This document shows, piece after piece, positions 20,077 through 34,000 of a stretch of DNA of 64,000 nt. The notes beneath the pieces were generated by a model, which saw only the letters and a program-made list of their open reading frames with translations, was not told the origin of the DNA and did no database searches. Position 1 is the first letter of the stretch. The number at the start of each line of letters is the position of its first letter. The position numbers were made by a program, and so were the translations under genes. The stretch is from Pieris napi (taxonomy: Eukaryota > Arthropoda > Insecta > Lepidoptera > Pieridae), in assembly GCF_905475465.1 (NCBI RefSeq), contig NC_062245.1, forward strand, positions 1,364,001 to 1,428,000. Reading direction: 5' to 3'.

Positions 20077-20627
20077 CGCTGGCCATAGACGGACCGCATG
20101 TTGCAGTCGAGACCGACTGCTCTAGAGCGGTCGCGTTGAAGTCGTACACGACTGGAACACGACCGCATAATGCAGTCGGCTACGACTGCTTGGAGCAGTT
20201 GTGTTCGACCGCAAAATAAAACTGATGCGAGTTCATTTATAAGATGGATTTCGATGAAGAAACACTGTTTCTTGTACTACTATTACGCAACCGTACTCGT
20301 AGAAGACACTAAAAAGTTTTTCAACTACTTTAGAATGTCCGTGGTTTCATTTGATGAGTTAGTTAGTATTTTATTTTATTTGAGGGAGAGGCGCGCGGTC
20401 GGCAGCAACCGCTTGTAGCTGTCCGTGTATGGTGGGTCCGGCAGCTCTAAGCAGTCGACCGCACGGCGAAACTCGACCGCAGAGCGACTGCTCCGACCGC
20501 TCAGAAACTGGTCGTGCGGTCCGTGTATGGCGGATATGAATTTAGTATGGAAACTGCAGTTCGCCGTGCGGCGACCGCTTAGAGCAGTCGGTATCGACTG
20601 CAACATGCGGTCCGTCTATGGCCAGCG
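20077..20627. mobile_element. PIF/Harbinger element 2 (non-autonomous)
   Basis: TIR of about 58 bp starting CGCTGGCCATAGACGGACCG, mirrored at the right end; TAA target duplication at 20074-20076 and 20628-20630. The TIR differs from element 1, so these are separate families. Inner arms contain several CGACTGC/GCAGTCG repeats. Confidence 0.8.
20244..20392 (+). pseudogene. Harbinger transposase N-terminal scrap in element 2
   Basis: A short frame starts MDFDEETLFLVLLLRNRTRR and stops at TAA. The next block, FFNYFRMSVVSFDEL, is in another frame and matches the same transposase motif found in element 1. Frameshifted and truncated. Confidence 0.55.
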
Positions 20628-20630
20628 TAA

Positions 20631-21740
20631 GAGTGATATTCAGAAACTTAACACGAAACATATCTTCCATATGTCAAAATCCAATATATTTTTGACATAA
20701 GGAGGCAGACTTAGATTAAGTTTCGTTTCTGAATCTCCTCCTTAAATATAGATTCAAATAGGTATATGATTTATCCTTTTCCAGGTATGAAATTACAATA
20801 CTATTAGACATAATGTGTGTTAGCGAAGCTAGTTTACGTATTGTGTAATATTATTAAGTATACGTGGTCTGTGTTAAATAATTATGGCACTATACATGCT
20901 GTTAATAAAATCATCCCCCGCGAACTAAATGCTTCAAACTAAAATTTCTTAGTTTTCGTCATTAATTTTTAAAAGTTGATATTTGAACACTTTCTTCAAG
21001 TATTATTACGGTGTACTAAAATTAATTATTTCTTACATAAAATAACTATTTATTATGCCTCATTTCATATAATTTATATTTGGCCATCACAATTGGGTCA
21101 AAATGGTGTTTCAAAACATATTATAAATTTAAATTCCAAAAAAAAAAATATATATATTAAGATATGTACACCATCTAGTGAAGGAATGGCACATTTGTGG
21201 GCTTTTAATTATTGAATTTTGATAATGCGTAATTAAAATTTACGTAAATTAATGCTGTTTCAATAAATTTATTTCCTTAACGGTCATGCTACCCTAGTAC
21301 TAGTGACGTCAACAAAATTCTCTACAAATTCTATAATCTATGCTGCAATAAACCTGGCCAGTTTTTCTTACTATAGTAACAAAATGTTTCGTTAGTTAAG
21401 GACGATAACACAGAGCTGGTATCAAATTGTCTAAAAAGTGTCTAGTAAGAAAGTGTCAAACATTACAGAAAACGAAAAATGTTTCATTTTGTCAATGTTT
21501 GTCAAAATATAATTGTGTTTTTGTCAAAAGGTTTGGATGGTTAAAAGGACCTCTGTATTAATAACATAAATAAGTCCTTACTTCATGATTATACTAGTTA
21601 AATGACATAAGAGTCTAAGAATAAAAAATAAATGGTTTTTTGACATACGTGGTTATCACTCTACAGCGAGACATATGAAATACATGGGGGGGGGGGGGTT
21701 AAAATTACAACTTAATATTAACTAAACAATACCTAAAATA
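20631..21740 (-). other. 3' flank and likely 3' UTR of GCN2
   Basis: Follows the GCN2 stop at 21741-21743. It includes a run of eleven G at about 21687 and AT-rich sequence. No other gene is seen; the 91- and 79-codon plus frames here have no recognisable content. Confidence 0.45.
21268..21273 (-). terminator. Candidate GCN2 poly(A) signal
   Basis: The nearest minus-strand AATAAA after the GCN2 stop, which would give a 3' UTR of about 470-500 bases. Position-based inference only. Confidence 0.35.
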
Positions 21741-24700
21741 TCAAGTAATTATCCTGCATAGTGAATCCGGGATGGAATAAAGAGCGTAAAGTTGTATTTC
21801 GTCCATCGCCCGGCCCTGGTTTCCTTGTTTCACTAGATTCGTCAACTCGTGTAAGGCCTCTTCGAGGACATCTTGTCTCTTGGGAAATCTGGAAAAACCG
21901 CGAACACTTAAAACTAGCTTTATTCAATTTATTTACAACAAGAATGGAGTTAGAGGTTATATATATCAGAAGTGGCCGGAATATCTCAAAAACAACTGAG
22001 GGAGCGTTCAAGTATTACGTCATGCAATTTTTGGAGATTATTGGGGAACCCCCCCCCCCCCCCCCATGTAACGCGCCGTAACGTTTTTCTGTACGTGTTT
22101 TTTGTAATGTAATAAATTAATAATGTAATAAATTTGTGTTTAGTAAAATGTTTTTTGACCACCTAGTGACTCTTTATAGTTAAAAGTTACCATTATGTGG
22201 TGTAAAGTACTGGAAAGTTGAAAATAATATTAACAATAACGCGTAATTCAATCCCCGCCCCGCATAGTAACGTTTTATAAAAGGACCCCCCTCCCCCCGA
22301 AATTCGTTACGTAATACTTGAACGCTCCCTGAACTCATTTTGAAAAAACTTTTCATTAAGTTGAAACCTGATTTTAATGGAAAGGAAGATATCTTCATAC
22401 ACTCGCGAAATAGATTATACTAGTTTCAACAATATCAATTCTCGTTTAATTATACAATACAATATAAAAATTTAATATAAACATTTAAATAAAATACAAT
22501 ATAAACATTTAAATTATACAATACAATATATTGGAAGTTTAATTTTATCAGTTACCTTGTCTTAGGTCTTATTATGTAAAGCGACATCTTTTGATTAATA
22601 TTAATCAATTTGTTCTATTTAAAACTCAAACTCAAATCTTTATTGCATTCTTTATGTTCATAGTTTACACGTGACACGTTATAATTTATTACAATAAGGA
22701 CCTTGGCTAGGCACAGCAAAGTCAATGTCTCCTCTTGAAGTCGATTAAAAAGTACATACCTATCAGTGACAGGTCGAAACGCATGCGGCAAGTAATGCAC
22801 GTGCAAGGGCGCGGACAGGTGCGCGCAAAGCAAGCGAACGCACGCGGACTCACAACTGAGCGCTAGAACACTCACGCGCACGCGACCCGCGCTCTGGACC
22901 CCCAGGTGCTGGAGGATGGTGGTTACTTGGTTGTTTATCTGTAGTCAAATGATCTGGTCAATTAATGTTGTTGCGGGAATGTGACCGAACATAAGTTAAG
23001 TTACATATATCTGTGGTCATAAATCAGATAATGATAAGTACATTCATATTGAGTGTTTTATATTTCAATAGAGCCTTCAAGATTTCTTAATAATTTAATT
23101 GATTGTTCTGTAAAATAATGAAATTGCATTTATCATATTGGTCCGAGAGCTGGCACCAATTTTTGGGCAGGTATTTGAGGCAAGCTGAAAACTTGTCACA
23201 TACCTCTCCTATTATATTCCAACACGGAATTGCAGACCTGGCTGGTGAGTAGCGGGGCTAAATCAACCCCTAAATTTTTGAAAATATTAATTTTTTTTCC
23301 CAAAAATATATTTGAGGCAATACGCAATTTATATATGTTGCAGTGTAATACTTAATAAATACGAAAAAAAATAAGCCAGACAATTTAATCGGGGCTTTAA
23401 CATTACCAGACGCGTGCAAATATTTTTAAAAAAAATTATAAAAAATGTTTTTGAGGCAGCTTGAAATTTTAATGGAGTGTTATTTATAACTATAAAATAA
23501 AATTCCCAAAAAGACAGATCATTTCGGTAGGGCTTTCTACCTGCCAGGCGATCAAACAAATAATGGATGGGTACGGGCCTGTACTACTATAGACAAGCTG
23601 TAGTGTGAGAGAGAGCGCATATCGACAGCTGTCTTCGTTCTGGCTTGCCGTGTTACTATTGGCTCTAGTGAGGCCACGTGACTTACAATAACCCATGAGG
23701 TTTCTAGTTAGAATTTCGGAGTAAAAAAATATAAAATTTTCTGAATTTGTACTAAATACATTTTGCATAAAAGTGATTGTATTGATTTATGGACGTTAAA
23801 GGGAGATATTTTTGTGATTTCTTTTTTATCTTAAAAAATTAGCCATTTTGCCAATTTTAATGCGAATTTAAACGTAATGAATTGTTAAATATTTGATATT
23901 TCCGTAAAAATATTTATTTTTTGAAGAGAATTAAAAAAAAAAAATTCAGTACAGAATTCATACTGTTGCCCCTACATTCAAAACTAAAAATTGTTTCTCT
24001 GACATTATTGCAAGTCAAAATTTATACGGAAATTTAAAACCTTTTTCATCTTAAAATTAATAAGGGTTACGTATAAAAAAAACCAATGATTAACATACAA
24101 AATCGCAAAACTAGATTTATAAAAATATAATATTTCTTCAGTGTTTCAATTATTTAAGTATAAAAAAATTTGAAATAAATTAAATTCGTTTCACGTCAGA
24201 TAAATTATCATTTTTCGTCTGTGGATCAGAATCTTCATCAGAACTACTTGAATCTTCGGATTCATCTGTATCAGATTCGGCAACCTCTTCATCATCTGCG
24301 AAAAGAAATAGATATTTATTTTTTTAATTAATCACAGAAATTTGAATGCAGCAGTTACTAAAAATAAACCATTTATTCTCACCTGTAGTATGATTTTCAT
24401 CATCGTTATTTTTATTTTCCTCGTGAACAACAGCGTCGAATACTAATTGCGGCATACACTCTCCGTCAAACCAGTGAAAATCTAGCGTATCCTCATTAAG
24501 TGTCCATCCGTTTCTATTAGGTGTCAAAGAACTGGGGAATCGTAAATATGCATTTCTCCAAATGCTTGTTATATATTGCGTTCTTAAAAGATGTTGTTTT
24601 AATTCAGAATAAAGAAGAGCTGTAAATGCTTAATTTTATTTATCAGTATGTAATGCTTGAAAAATAATTAAATTAATACAATACCTTTTGTAAGAGTATA

Positions 24701-27700
24701 AATATTGGATTCAATCACAGTATTTTCACTTCATTTTTTCATCATCTGAAAGGTTAGGAATCACTGGCAAAACAATATGATTATATTTTAACCTATGATG
24801 TTTACAGATATTTAACACCTCCTGACTTTTTTTTAGAGTTTTCTCCACAAAAGCAATCACTTTAGCATCATTTTTTCAAACTAACTTTTCACTAGACATT
24901 TTCTAATTATTTGAGTTTTAAATAGTGTAATAATACCATTAGTAGAATAATACGACTGAAAGTAACGACTCCGAAATTCTAACTAAAAACCTCATGGGTT
25001 ATTGTAAGTCACGTGGCCTCACTAGAGCCAATAGTAACGCGGCAAGCCAGATCGAAGACAGCTGTCGATATGCGCTCTCTCTCACACTACAGCTTGTCTA
25101 TAGTAGTACAGGCCCGTACCCATCCATTATGGTAGGGGAGCCCAAGAGGGGATTTCGGGATTTACTAAAGCGCGGCAGATTAATATATAGGGGGATACCT
25201 TGTGCCCGGTTAAGTACCTCCACAAAATATGAGGCCCATATATAAAGCCGCACGTGAAGGAGATAGGATCAGTTTAGTAAAAAAAAATTGACCATCAGAA
25301 ATTCCCGAGCGCGTCAGATTAAGGTAGGGTGAGTTAATTACATCCTAAAAAGTGTATATTCCACTAATCTGACAATTTGAGAGTGACGGAAAAAAGGGGA
25401 GGGCAACAAAGTTGTAAAAAAAAAACGTCATCTCGACATTCTCGAGCGTAGCTAATTTTTTTTTTATTTTGAAGGAAATAATTCAAGAATAATGAAAAAT
25501 ATATAATCTGACGATTTCCGCAAGCCGAAATAACAAAAATTCGTCGATAAAGTTAAATGCGTGCAGCTGCGTGATGCCTACATTTCCTTAAACCGATCGG
25601 AATCTACTAAACGGCGTTCTAAATATTTCCCTCAAAATTACATTTCCTGTGAATTTGAACCGATTCGGACCGATAGATTTTGAGAAATTTTGAAAAATCT
25701 TAAAAAAATAAGAAATATTTTTTTTTAAAGTGGTTTCTTTATCGATCAACTTCAAAAACTAATCCGCCTTTGAGCTTGAAAAACCACGTCGATCGCCACC
25801 AAGCTGGTCAAAAGCGGTTGATTCGTTCGAGAGATATCGTACACGAAAGAAACCCGAAATTTGTGGTTCGATCAATTAAAATTGCAAAATTATTTATGAG
25901 GATGATAAAACTGCGTCGAATGCCGCCAACCGCGTGAAAATTGCTTGATCCATTCAAAAGTTATTGCGGTTTGAAAATTCCAAAAATAGTGTTCTATGAA
26001 ACTTCTATCAGACTTTCGAGCTGGGAGAGCTCAAATGCATAGAAATGTTATTTCTTTGAACTCAGCGAGCTTAAAATATCAATTTTAAGCGCCCAGGAAT
26101 GGAATTAGCGGGAAGTTGCAGGGATGGCCCTTTAGGTGAACCGTTTTTCTATTTTTTTTTTGGCAGATCAGGCGAATCCCTCTAGATAATCGTCAGATTA
26201 TGAGACAGTACGTTTAGAACATAAAGATGAACCACATATATCTTAATCTGACGCGCTTGAGTATTTCAAAATTGCGATTTTTTTTTGCAAATTAAGAAAA
26301 TGGCTGTGGGTTTGCGTCCCATCGAAATCGTCAGATTAGTGAATGAGAGCTTTTTTTTGGTGCACTTAACACTCCCTTAGAAAATCTGACGCGCTCGATA
26401 AATTTTTTTTTTTTTTAATTTTTAACCCTTAAATACAACCACCCGCATCATGCAAACGATCAGATTAACATACGTACATTATTAAAAATACGTAGGGCAT
26501 AGATGCTATCAATATCTGACGCGCTCGAGGATGTCCATGCAACAGTTTTTTTTTACATATTTAACTATCTATAGCCGCTTCCCCCACCGATGAAAAGGAA
26601 TTTATCATATAACATTTTTTTCTTCTTTTTATCTAAGCTTTGCATCCCAATAGGTCTCTACGACGCTCGAGTAAATCCCCATTTAGCATCGTGGGCTCCC
26701 CTACCATTATTTGTTTGATCGCCTGGCAGGTAGAAAGCCCTACCGAAATGATCTGTCTTTTTGGGAATTTTATGTTATAGTTATAAATAACACTCCATTA
26801 AAATTTCAAGCTGCCTCAAAAACATTTTTTATATTTTTTTTTTTAAATATTTGCACGCGTCTGGTAATGTTAAAGCCCCGATTAAATTGTCTGGCTTATT
26901 TTTTTTCGTATTTATTAAGTATTACACTGCAACATATATAAATTGCGTATTGCCTCAAATATATTTTTGGGAAAAAAAAATTAATATTTTCAAAAATGTA
27001 GGGGTTGATTTAGCCCCGCTACTCACCAGCCAGGTCTGCAATTCCGTGTTGGAATATAATAGGAGAGGTATGTGACAAGTTTTCAGCTTGCCTCAAATAC
27101 CTGCCCAAAAATTGGTGCCACCTTTCCTACTATATCCTATGGCCACACACACTAAAATATACATTATATACTTTAGTTAATAATCAAGAGCATAAACAAA
27201 ATATAAACAATTATCGCACACTTGAAGCCAAAATAAGTCCTTTAGTTTTTACCACAAACATAAATTGTAATTTAAAATTCTTGTTTCCTATAATGTCCAA
27301 TAACATAAATGTCACTTAGATTTACGAATTCTTCAATAAGTCAAGTTCGTTTTTTGTAAATCCAACGCAACCCCACTACCCCTAATCTTATCTTAGTTAT
27401 ATGCGATTAAAGTGAGTCACCCAGCTTCAAACAAAGTATTTCATTTAACATATTTATCTGAACATATGTACAACAACCGCCACCGAACTTAACTCAGGTA
27501 AAATAAATTTTAACGACCAAAGAAACGAACTGTTCGTCAACATAAGGAATCGATTTTACGTGAGCAATATAAATAATGTTCCACCAACCACCACGATGTA
27601 TTTAAAAAAATGTTACGCCCTGCCGTGTAATGCTTTCAAGGGGAAGGTGATTTTTAAAGGCAAGGTGTCACTAAAGGGAGAGTATTTAGACCATAAGTTT

Positions 27701-28006
27701 TCACAACAGTTATAAATCACTTAACTTTTTGTTATTATGACACTATGATTATTAATATGACATTTATATGCCTGACTTTCTTTGCAAATAAACGATTTAT
27801 AATTATTATAAATAATATTGATAAATGAATCAATGGAAATTTTAAATTAATAGAATTACAAATGAATATCTTAAGTAAAATGAATACCTGCACTTCACAA
27901 TGTCGTTTACAATTTTTGGTTATTTTCTCGGAGGCTTTTACGAATGTGACAGAAATACAGGGTCCGCTCGTTCTGTCACTCTCACTCCAACTTACTGATC
28001 GACTAC
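21741..28006 (-). CDS. Gcn2: GCN2 exons 26-28: C-terminal ribosome/dimer domain
   Basis: Exon 26 (27888-28006) reads SVSWSESDRTSGP, exon 27 (22760-22938) INNQVTTILQHLGVQSAG, and exon 28 ends IPDSLCRIIT before TGA. The 4.9-kb intron between exons 26 and 27 is mostly transposon. Exon 27 is GC-rich compared with its surroundings. The final helix ending in a CRI(I)T-like terminus is in line with GCN2 C-termini. Confidence 0.88.
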
Positions 28007-31000
28007 CTATAAACCAATAATATAAGTATGAAAATAATATTTTAAAAATTCAGGATTTGTAATATCATGTCTTTGAGAAGAAAAGAGCGTACTAATTCTT
28101 AAAAGGCACGCACTCTCTGGCATTGAGTGTCTATGGGCGGCGGTATCACTCATAGAAACCAACTCAAAACTCGCCTTTAACTGTCTTTGATTTACATTGA
28201 AAATATTTTAATTTTAATAATTTCACGAATTTGTATGTATAATAATTAAAAAACTCACCATACTCAGGATTCCGTATGGATGTTTCGGGGCTAAGTTTTT
28301 GTTTCACGAAATCTATGACATCCGTAAATTGGACTTTATATTCACGTACTCTGAAAATAATAAATAAATATTATATTTCTCATATAAACGTAGCGCATCC
28401 GACAGACGTGTGTACATTTTTTTTTTTAAAACAATTCACACCAATTGACCTAGTCCCATGCTAAGCTGGTGAAGCTTGTGTTATGGGTACTAGGCAACGG
28501 ATATACATACATATTATAGATAGATATACATATAAATACATATTTAAACACCCAAGACCTAAGAACAACACCAAATGCTCATCACATCGATGTTCGCCTC
28601 AGCCGGGGATCGAACCCGGGACCCATGGATTCGCAGTCAGGGGTACTAACCACTAGACCAATGAGTCGACATTATTTATGTAATAGGAGGCAAACGGGCA
28701 GGAGGCTCAACTGATGTTAAGTGATACCGCCGCCTATGGACACTCACGCTGCCAGAAGGCTCGCAAGTGCGTTGCCGGCCTTTCAAGAATTGGTACGCTC
28801 TTTCCTTGAAGGACCCAAAGTCGAATTGGTTCGGAAATACTTAAGTGGGCAGCTGGTTCCACATGGTGGTGCGCGGCAAAAACTGCCTTAGAAAACGCTC
28901 AGTTGTGGAACGACGGACGTCGAGGTGATACATTTGGAATGTATGTTATACGCTAAAGTATATAAGGTATATATGTGTCACCGTAAAATTGTAAACACCG
29001 TTAGATTGTAATCTATCTCGCGAGATTATAAACTGTCGAAAGATTGTGAACCTCAACGAACTGCTTACAATTTAACGTATTATTATTCGGTAGTGTACGT
29101 ACACGTATTGCAATGTAAATGACACCATGCAATATGATTTGCTTGTGTGTTCATTTCCATTATATCTTATTATATTCACTAAAGTTAGTCGGCATTCAGA
29201 CCTCGTACCGGGCGCGACTCTTAATCTCATCTCACCCCACTAGTTTAGTCTATTGCTCATAAAATAAATAATTAACCCTTTAAATATCTTAATAATTTAT
29301 GCCAACCCCGAACAGGTAGTTATATGAAATTGTTGGAAAGTAAAATTAATCTGTAATTGACCAAAGAAGTTTGAATGATAACTAAATTAGTGTAGTACAA
29401 TCTACCGAATAATAATACGTTAAATTGTAAGCAGTAAGCTGAGGTTCACAATCTTTCGACAGTTTATAATCTCGCGAGATAGATTACAATCTAACGGTGT
29501 TTACAATTTTACGTTAACATATGCCCCAATTCTCTAGAAACAAAAATAATAGTAAGTGGCTTCTATTTTATTGACCAGTTTAAAGGCATTGCAGATACAT
29601 CAAGACGATAAATATCCCATACATACCTAGTTCCTTCCCAATACGACACAAAGACATAATTCCCGTCCTGCACCAGCACTATAGAGGCTTTCGTCAGATC
29701 ATGCGACTCTCTCGCACTGCAGGGCCAAACGACCGCCATATAGCCTTGCGCCCACAACTCACGTGCGAGCTGACCCCGACTTGTTGTTACGTTCTCGTAC
29801 GCGCCCGTTACGCATACGCATATTAGTTCGTGCTGAAAATTATGGATTTAATATAAACTCATTGTCAGTACAATTATCAGTGTTGAATTTAATTGATAAG
29901 GTTTTTATCCGAATCCCAATAATAAACAATAGTTTAGAATATACTAGAATAGCTGCGTTAAGGATAATATATACTACTAGCTAACCCGGCAAACGTTGTT
30001 TTACCATGTATATTTTTTTTTTAGTTGAATAGCAATAACTATCTACTATAATAAAAAATAGGGGTTGATGGTTAACCCTTAACATTTAGGGGGTTGAAAG
30101 AAAGATAGTAGCCGATTCTCAGAATTACTGAATATGCATTAAAAAATTCATAAGAATCGGTCGAGCCGTTTCGGAGGAGTATTCGAACATTGTGACACGA
30201 GAATTTTATATATTAGATAACATTACAACACATTATGTACAAGAACTTATACCTCAGGCGTTTTCACAACGGGAGGCACTTCTACCTCTAAACATTTCAA
30301 AATGGCCGCCATCCTTTCTAACGCCATCGAAAATCCGACTGAACTGCAATTCAATTGGGCACCATCGTGGTCTTTTTCTGCTCGGGCGATCTTCCGAAAC
30401 TCCTCTACCAAGTTATCATAGCTGAAATGTTTAATCAAAATTTACGGGCTCATCATAAACATTAGATCTCGAATAGTACGTATACGGCTTTGTTCGTTCG
30501 TACGTTCAAATTACGTATATTTTTATTTAATCTTATTTGTAATATAAAAATGTATTCTAAAAAGCAGTTATGTTATTCATTCCTAATAACAAAAGGAATT
30601 TTTCTTTCTAATGAACCGCGTTGCAACCCTTGCAGTTATAATTTATTTTGCGTTTTATAAGAAAATTGACTTTTTTTACTAATTCTTATTAAAATTTACA
30701 TCCTGTATCTTTTTCATAATATCCACTAGATTGGTACTGATGAGTCCTTGCGTTAGACATACTATTTATAGTTGTTTATTGAGTGTATTGAAGATAATAT
30801 TAAGTTATACGATATAATTTTTTTTTAAATTTTAACTTTTTCTTTACTTCGGACCTCACTGTGAAAAAAAAAAATTACTCTACTGAAAAGTGACCCTGTG
30901 TTACAAGTTTTGGCGCATTTAATAGGGATTCTGAAAAGGTATTACACATGGCCATGAGCCGGTCTAATATCTTTCTAGGACGAAAAAACAACAACAACGA

Positions 31001-34000
31001 TTCGAAATTATGATAGATTCATCAGTGCCAATGTAGTGGATATTAAAGTCAAAGTAAAAGTCAATTTTCGCAAAATGCAAAACGCAAAATAAATTATAAC
31101 TCGGCAGGGTTGAGCTTAGAGACCTCCCGTAGAACAAATTTTTTGCAGCTGATGACCTCATCTATCCCTTATTTGCGTTTGATCCACGACTTTTTGACCA
31201 TCCTGCCCTGCGATTCTGTAACTCACTTTTCGAACTCACACAGCGGTTTTCGCATCGGCGGTCGCTCTCAAATCAGTCGTGAAGCAGTCATTTTATGATT
31301 TGGCATTCTGAAAAGGTGGGAGCTTGTAGTTTATTGTTTATGAAAACCGCTGTGTGAGTTCGAAAAGTGACTTACAGAATCGCAGGGCTGTATAGTATTT
31401 TGGTAACGATTGTTTAGTGACAATTTCATTAAACAACTGGAGTACCCTGATGTAGAGGTCTCCCTAGACTTAGTAAAGGGGCTCCAATATCTGCTAATAC
31501 AATGTAAATTGTTATTGATTTTAGAAATTTTTGATTTCGATTTTTTTTAATAAAACATATACTCTCCCAATTATATGGTAATCAATGCTTACCGTCCGCC
31601 GGCAGCTATAAGATCTTTAGAACGATGTTTAGCCACCTTTGGTTGTCTCAATACTGACATCTGCCAAAAGACGCCGCGATGCTGCGTCGCATTGTACGCG
31701 AGGAATGGAGCTACTGTTATTGGACACTGAAATTTTATTAAAAATTGTTTTCTGAAAGAGTAAAAAATCCAGATCGATTAAACAACGGCGAATCTATTAA
31801 GACACAACAAAACAGCGATGAAAAAACTAGAGTCTATCGACTATTACGGTAATTTTTTATTGAGATTGGTTAATAAAGCAAGAGACTCGCTCAGTAGTGT
31901 GCGCATACGCAACTATTCTTACTCTCTATTCGTAGCCCGATAAGATGTGTGACACGTACTGTACTGTTGAAACATCGGAAATTATTAATAAAAATAAATT
32001 AAAAACAATTCTTAGAAATTAGTATTTATATTTCGAGTCGAGTTTTATATTTTTGGTTTATTAGACCCGAGATCTCATTGTCTAAATTAAATACGCTAAA
32101 CATTACTATCTTGGAATTAAAGATTGAGCATTCTGATAAATAAACATTAAGAGAAACAATAAAAAATTAAAAACAAATGCGTTTTAAGGAACTAACTCAT
32201 AACATTCAATTATAAATTAAATTAAAAAAATGTGTGCGTCTCGAGACGCCCGAAAGAAGTGATAACTTAAACTATTTTAAGTTGAACTCTCTTATTCTGT
32301 AATGTTTCGAGTAACATCTTCTGCTTCGTTCATCATAATATTTTTAAAATCACTTTCAAGAACGGTGATAGTTTGAGGTTATATGCTCACCGTCAACAGT
32401 AATTTTTTTTTTTTTTTTTAATATTATGGCAACAGCTTCAACTTTATGCCAGTTTCAAACAGTATGTTTAACGCACACTAAACACTGAGTAGGAAGTCAA
32501 AGTCAAATCATTTATTTAAATTAGGCCTATTAAAAGGGCACTTTTGAAAGTCAAAAACACAAGTTAAAAATATTTAAAAAATATGACTCTAGTTGCCCCT
32601 CTTTAGAGAGATGGGAAAGCGTCTGTCTGAAACACGGCTAGCTCTGCGGGTTAGAGTGAGAAAGAAGATCCCTACCGCTTCCGTATGCATAAGAGAAAAA
32701 GAAGCTAGACAGACTGGCGCCGTAACGCGTTACGTAACGAAGCGATACCCTCCCATAAGAAGTTATCTCTTCAAAAGTGTTTTTACAACACACATTTAAC
32801 ATTATTTGTATTTATATTGATATCGCTAGAGTGACAAAAAGTGTACTGCCAGTTCTTCTCTTCCGTTCTACGCTTGATTTGAAAACTGCCAGTTTATATA
32901 AACTAAGAAGTATTTCGTCATTAAGGTTCCTATATTATTAAATGGTATTTTGATTAATTTATAGTCTCAGTTAAATATTGTGCTAAATAAAATCATACCT
33001 CACACCCCAAAACAGCAGCATAACTACAAACAGTCTCCAACTCTCTCACAGCCCTCTCCAAAGTCTCACTTCGATCTCTCCTCACTTGGGCCACCAGCTC
33101 ACTCACTTGCTTGACATCTACATCAGCCTCCATGAGACGTAAGAGGTTGGTGATGTCCCGATTTGTCACACAGAGCGTGGCTAAATGGGTCTGGAGTTGG
33201 AGGTTTGTTATGCGACCTTGATCGAAAGATATTCATAGTTTTATGTAATTAAATATTAAAAAAAAACAATAAGTAAATGAGACAAACATTCAGTGCTTGA
33301 CCTGTATAAATTCCTAAGGATGAAACTTATTATTGGTAACACACGACGCTGATGTGTCAAGTTAGCTAATACTAAACATAGATGGCACCAGTTGCACACC
33401 AAGTTACGTTCATTAGGCATGACGTCATTAAAGTTTGTAGTTGTTTTTTTACTTGAAAGAACATTAAAATTCTATATCCATTGGTTTGTCAAAAGCGTGA
33501 CCAGATGCACTATGACACAAATTTTAAAAACGTCATTATACAGTAAAAATTAAATAAAATCAGTGGCGCTACAACCTTTTAAGGTGATCATTTTTCAATC
33601 TAATAGGTGATCAGTCTTTAGTGGCTGACACGCGCCGTCGAATTTTTGGGTCTAAGACATGTCGGTTTCCTCACGATGTTTTCCTTCACCGTTCGAGCGA
33701 ATGTTAAATGCGCACAAAAGAAAGTCCATTGGTGCACAGCCGGGGTTCGAACTTACGACCTCAGGTATGAGAGTCGCACGCTGAAGCCACTAGGCTAACA
33801 CTGCTCTCATAGCAAAAATTACAAAGCCCATATTTACCAGATCTATACGAATTATTAAAATAATTTTCACATATGTTCTCAGGCTATACCCACACACACC
33901 CTCCTAACACTCACTCACTCACACACACGTACATACCCTCTCCCTCTATCACACACACACACAGTGTGAGAAATTATTATTATATTTGAGATTTTTTTTC

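Larger units (their letters stand above)
23151..27120. mobile_element. Long-TIR DNA transposon, interrupted
   Basis: Arms of about 570-580 bp: 23151-23722 pairs with the complement of 24968-25130 plus 26706-27120. Ends read TGGCACCAATTTTTGGGCAG. The right arm is split by the element at 25131-26705. The centre carries a broken two-part coding remnant (minus). No target duplication was recognised. Several 74-92-codon frames that appear in both arms are by-products of the repeat. Confidence 0.8.

Noticed and set aside
21761..22081. 106-codon plus-strand frame
   Set aside because: Lies opposite GCN2 exon 28 and runs into a C16 stretch of a MITE.
23329..23768. Minus-strand frames of 76 and 92 codons, with near-copies at 24994-25245 and 26711-26941
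   Set aside because: The same sequence occurs in both arms of the long-TIR transposon; not genes.
25300..26530. CRISPR-like repeat array
   Set aside because: The 16-bp motif occurs in both orientations at irregular spacing inside a eukaryotic transposon; it is a binding-site array at most.
27620..27690. Possible GCN2 terminal exon after CCCTTTAG
   Set aside because: It would stop at once (TGA in phase); the exons at 22760-22938 and 21741-21888 continue the frame and match the C-terminal domain.
28580..28672. tRNA gene-like sequence with a perfect B box
   Set aside because: Belongs to SINE 2; a second copy with the same non-tRNA body is at 57375, and no acceptor stem closes.
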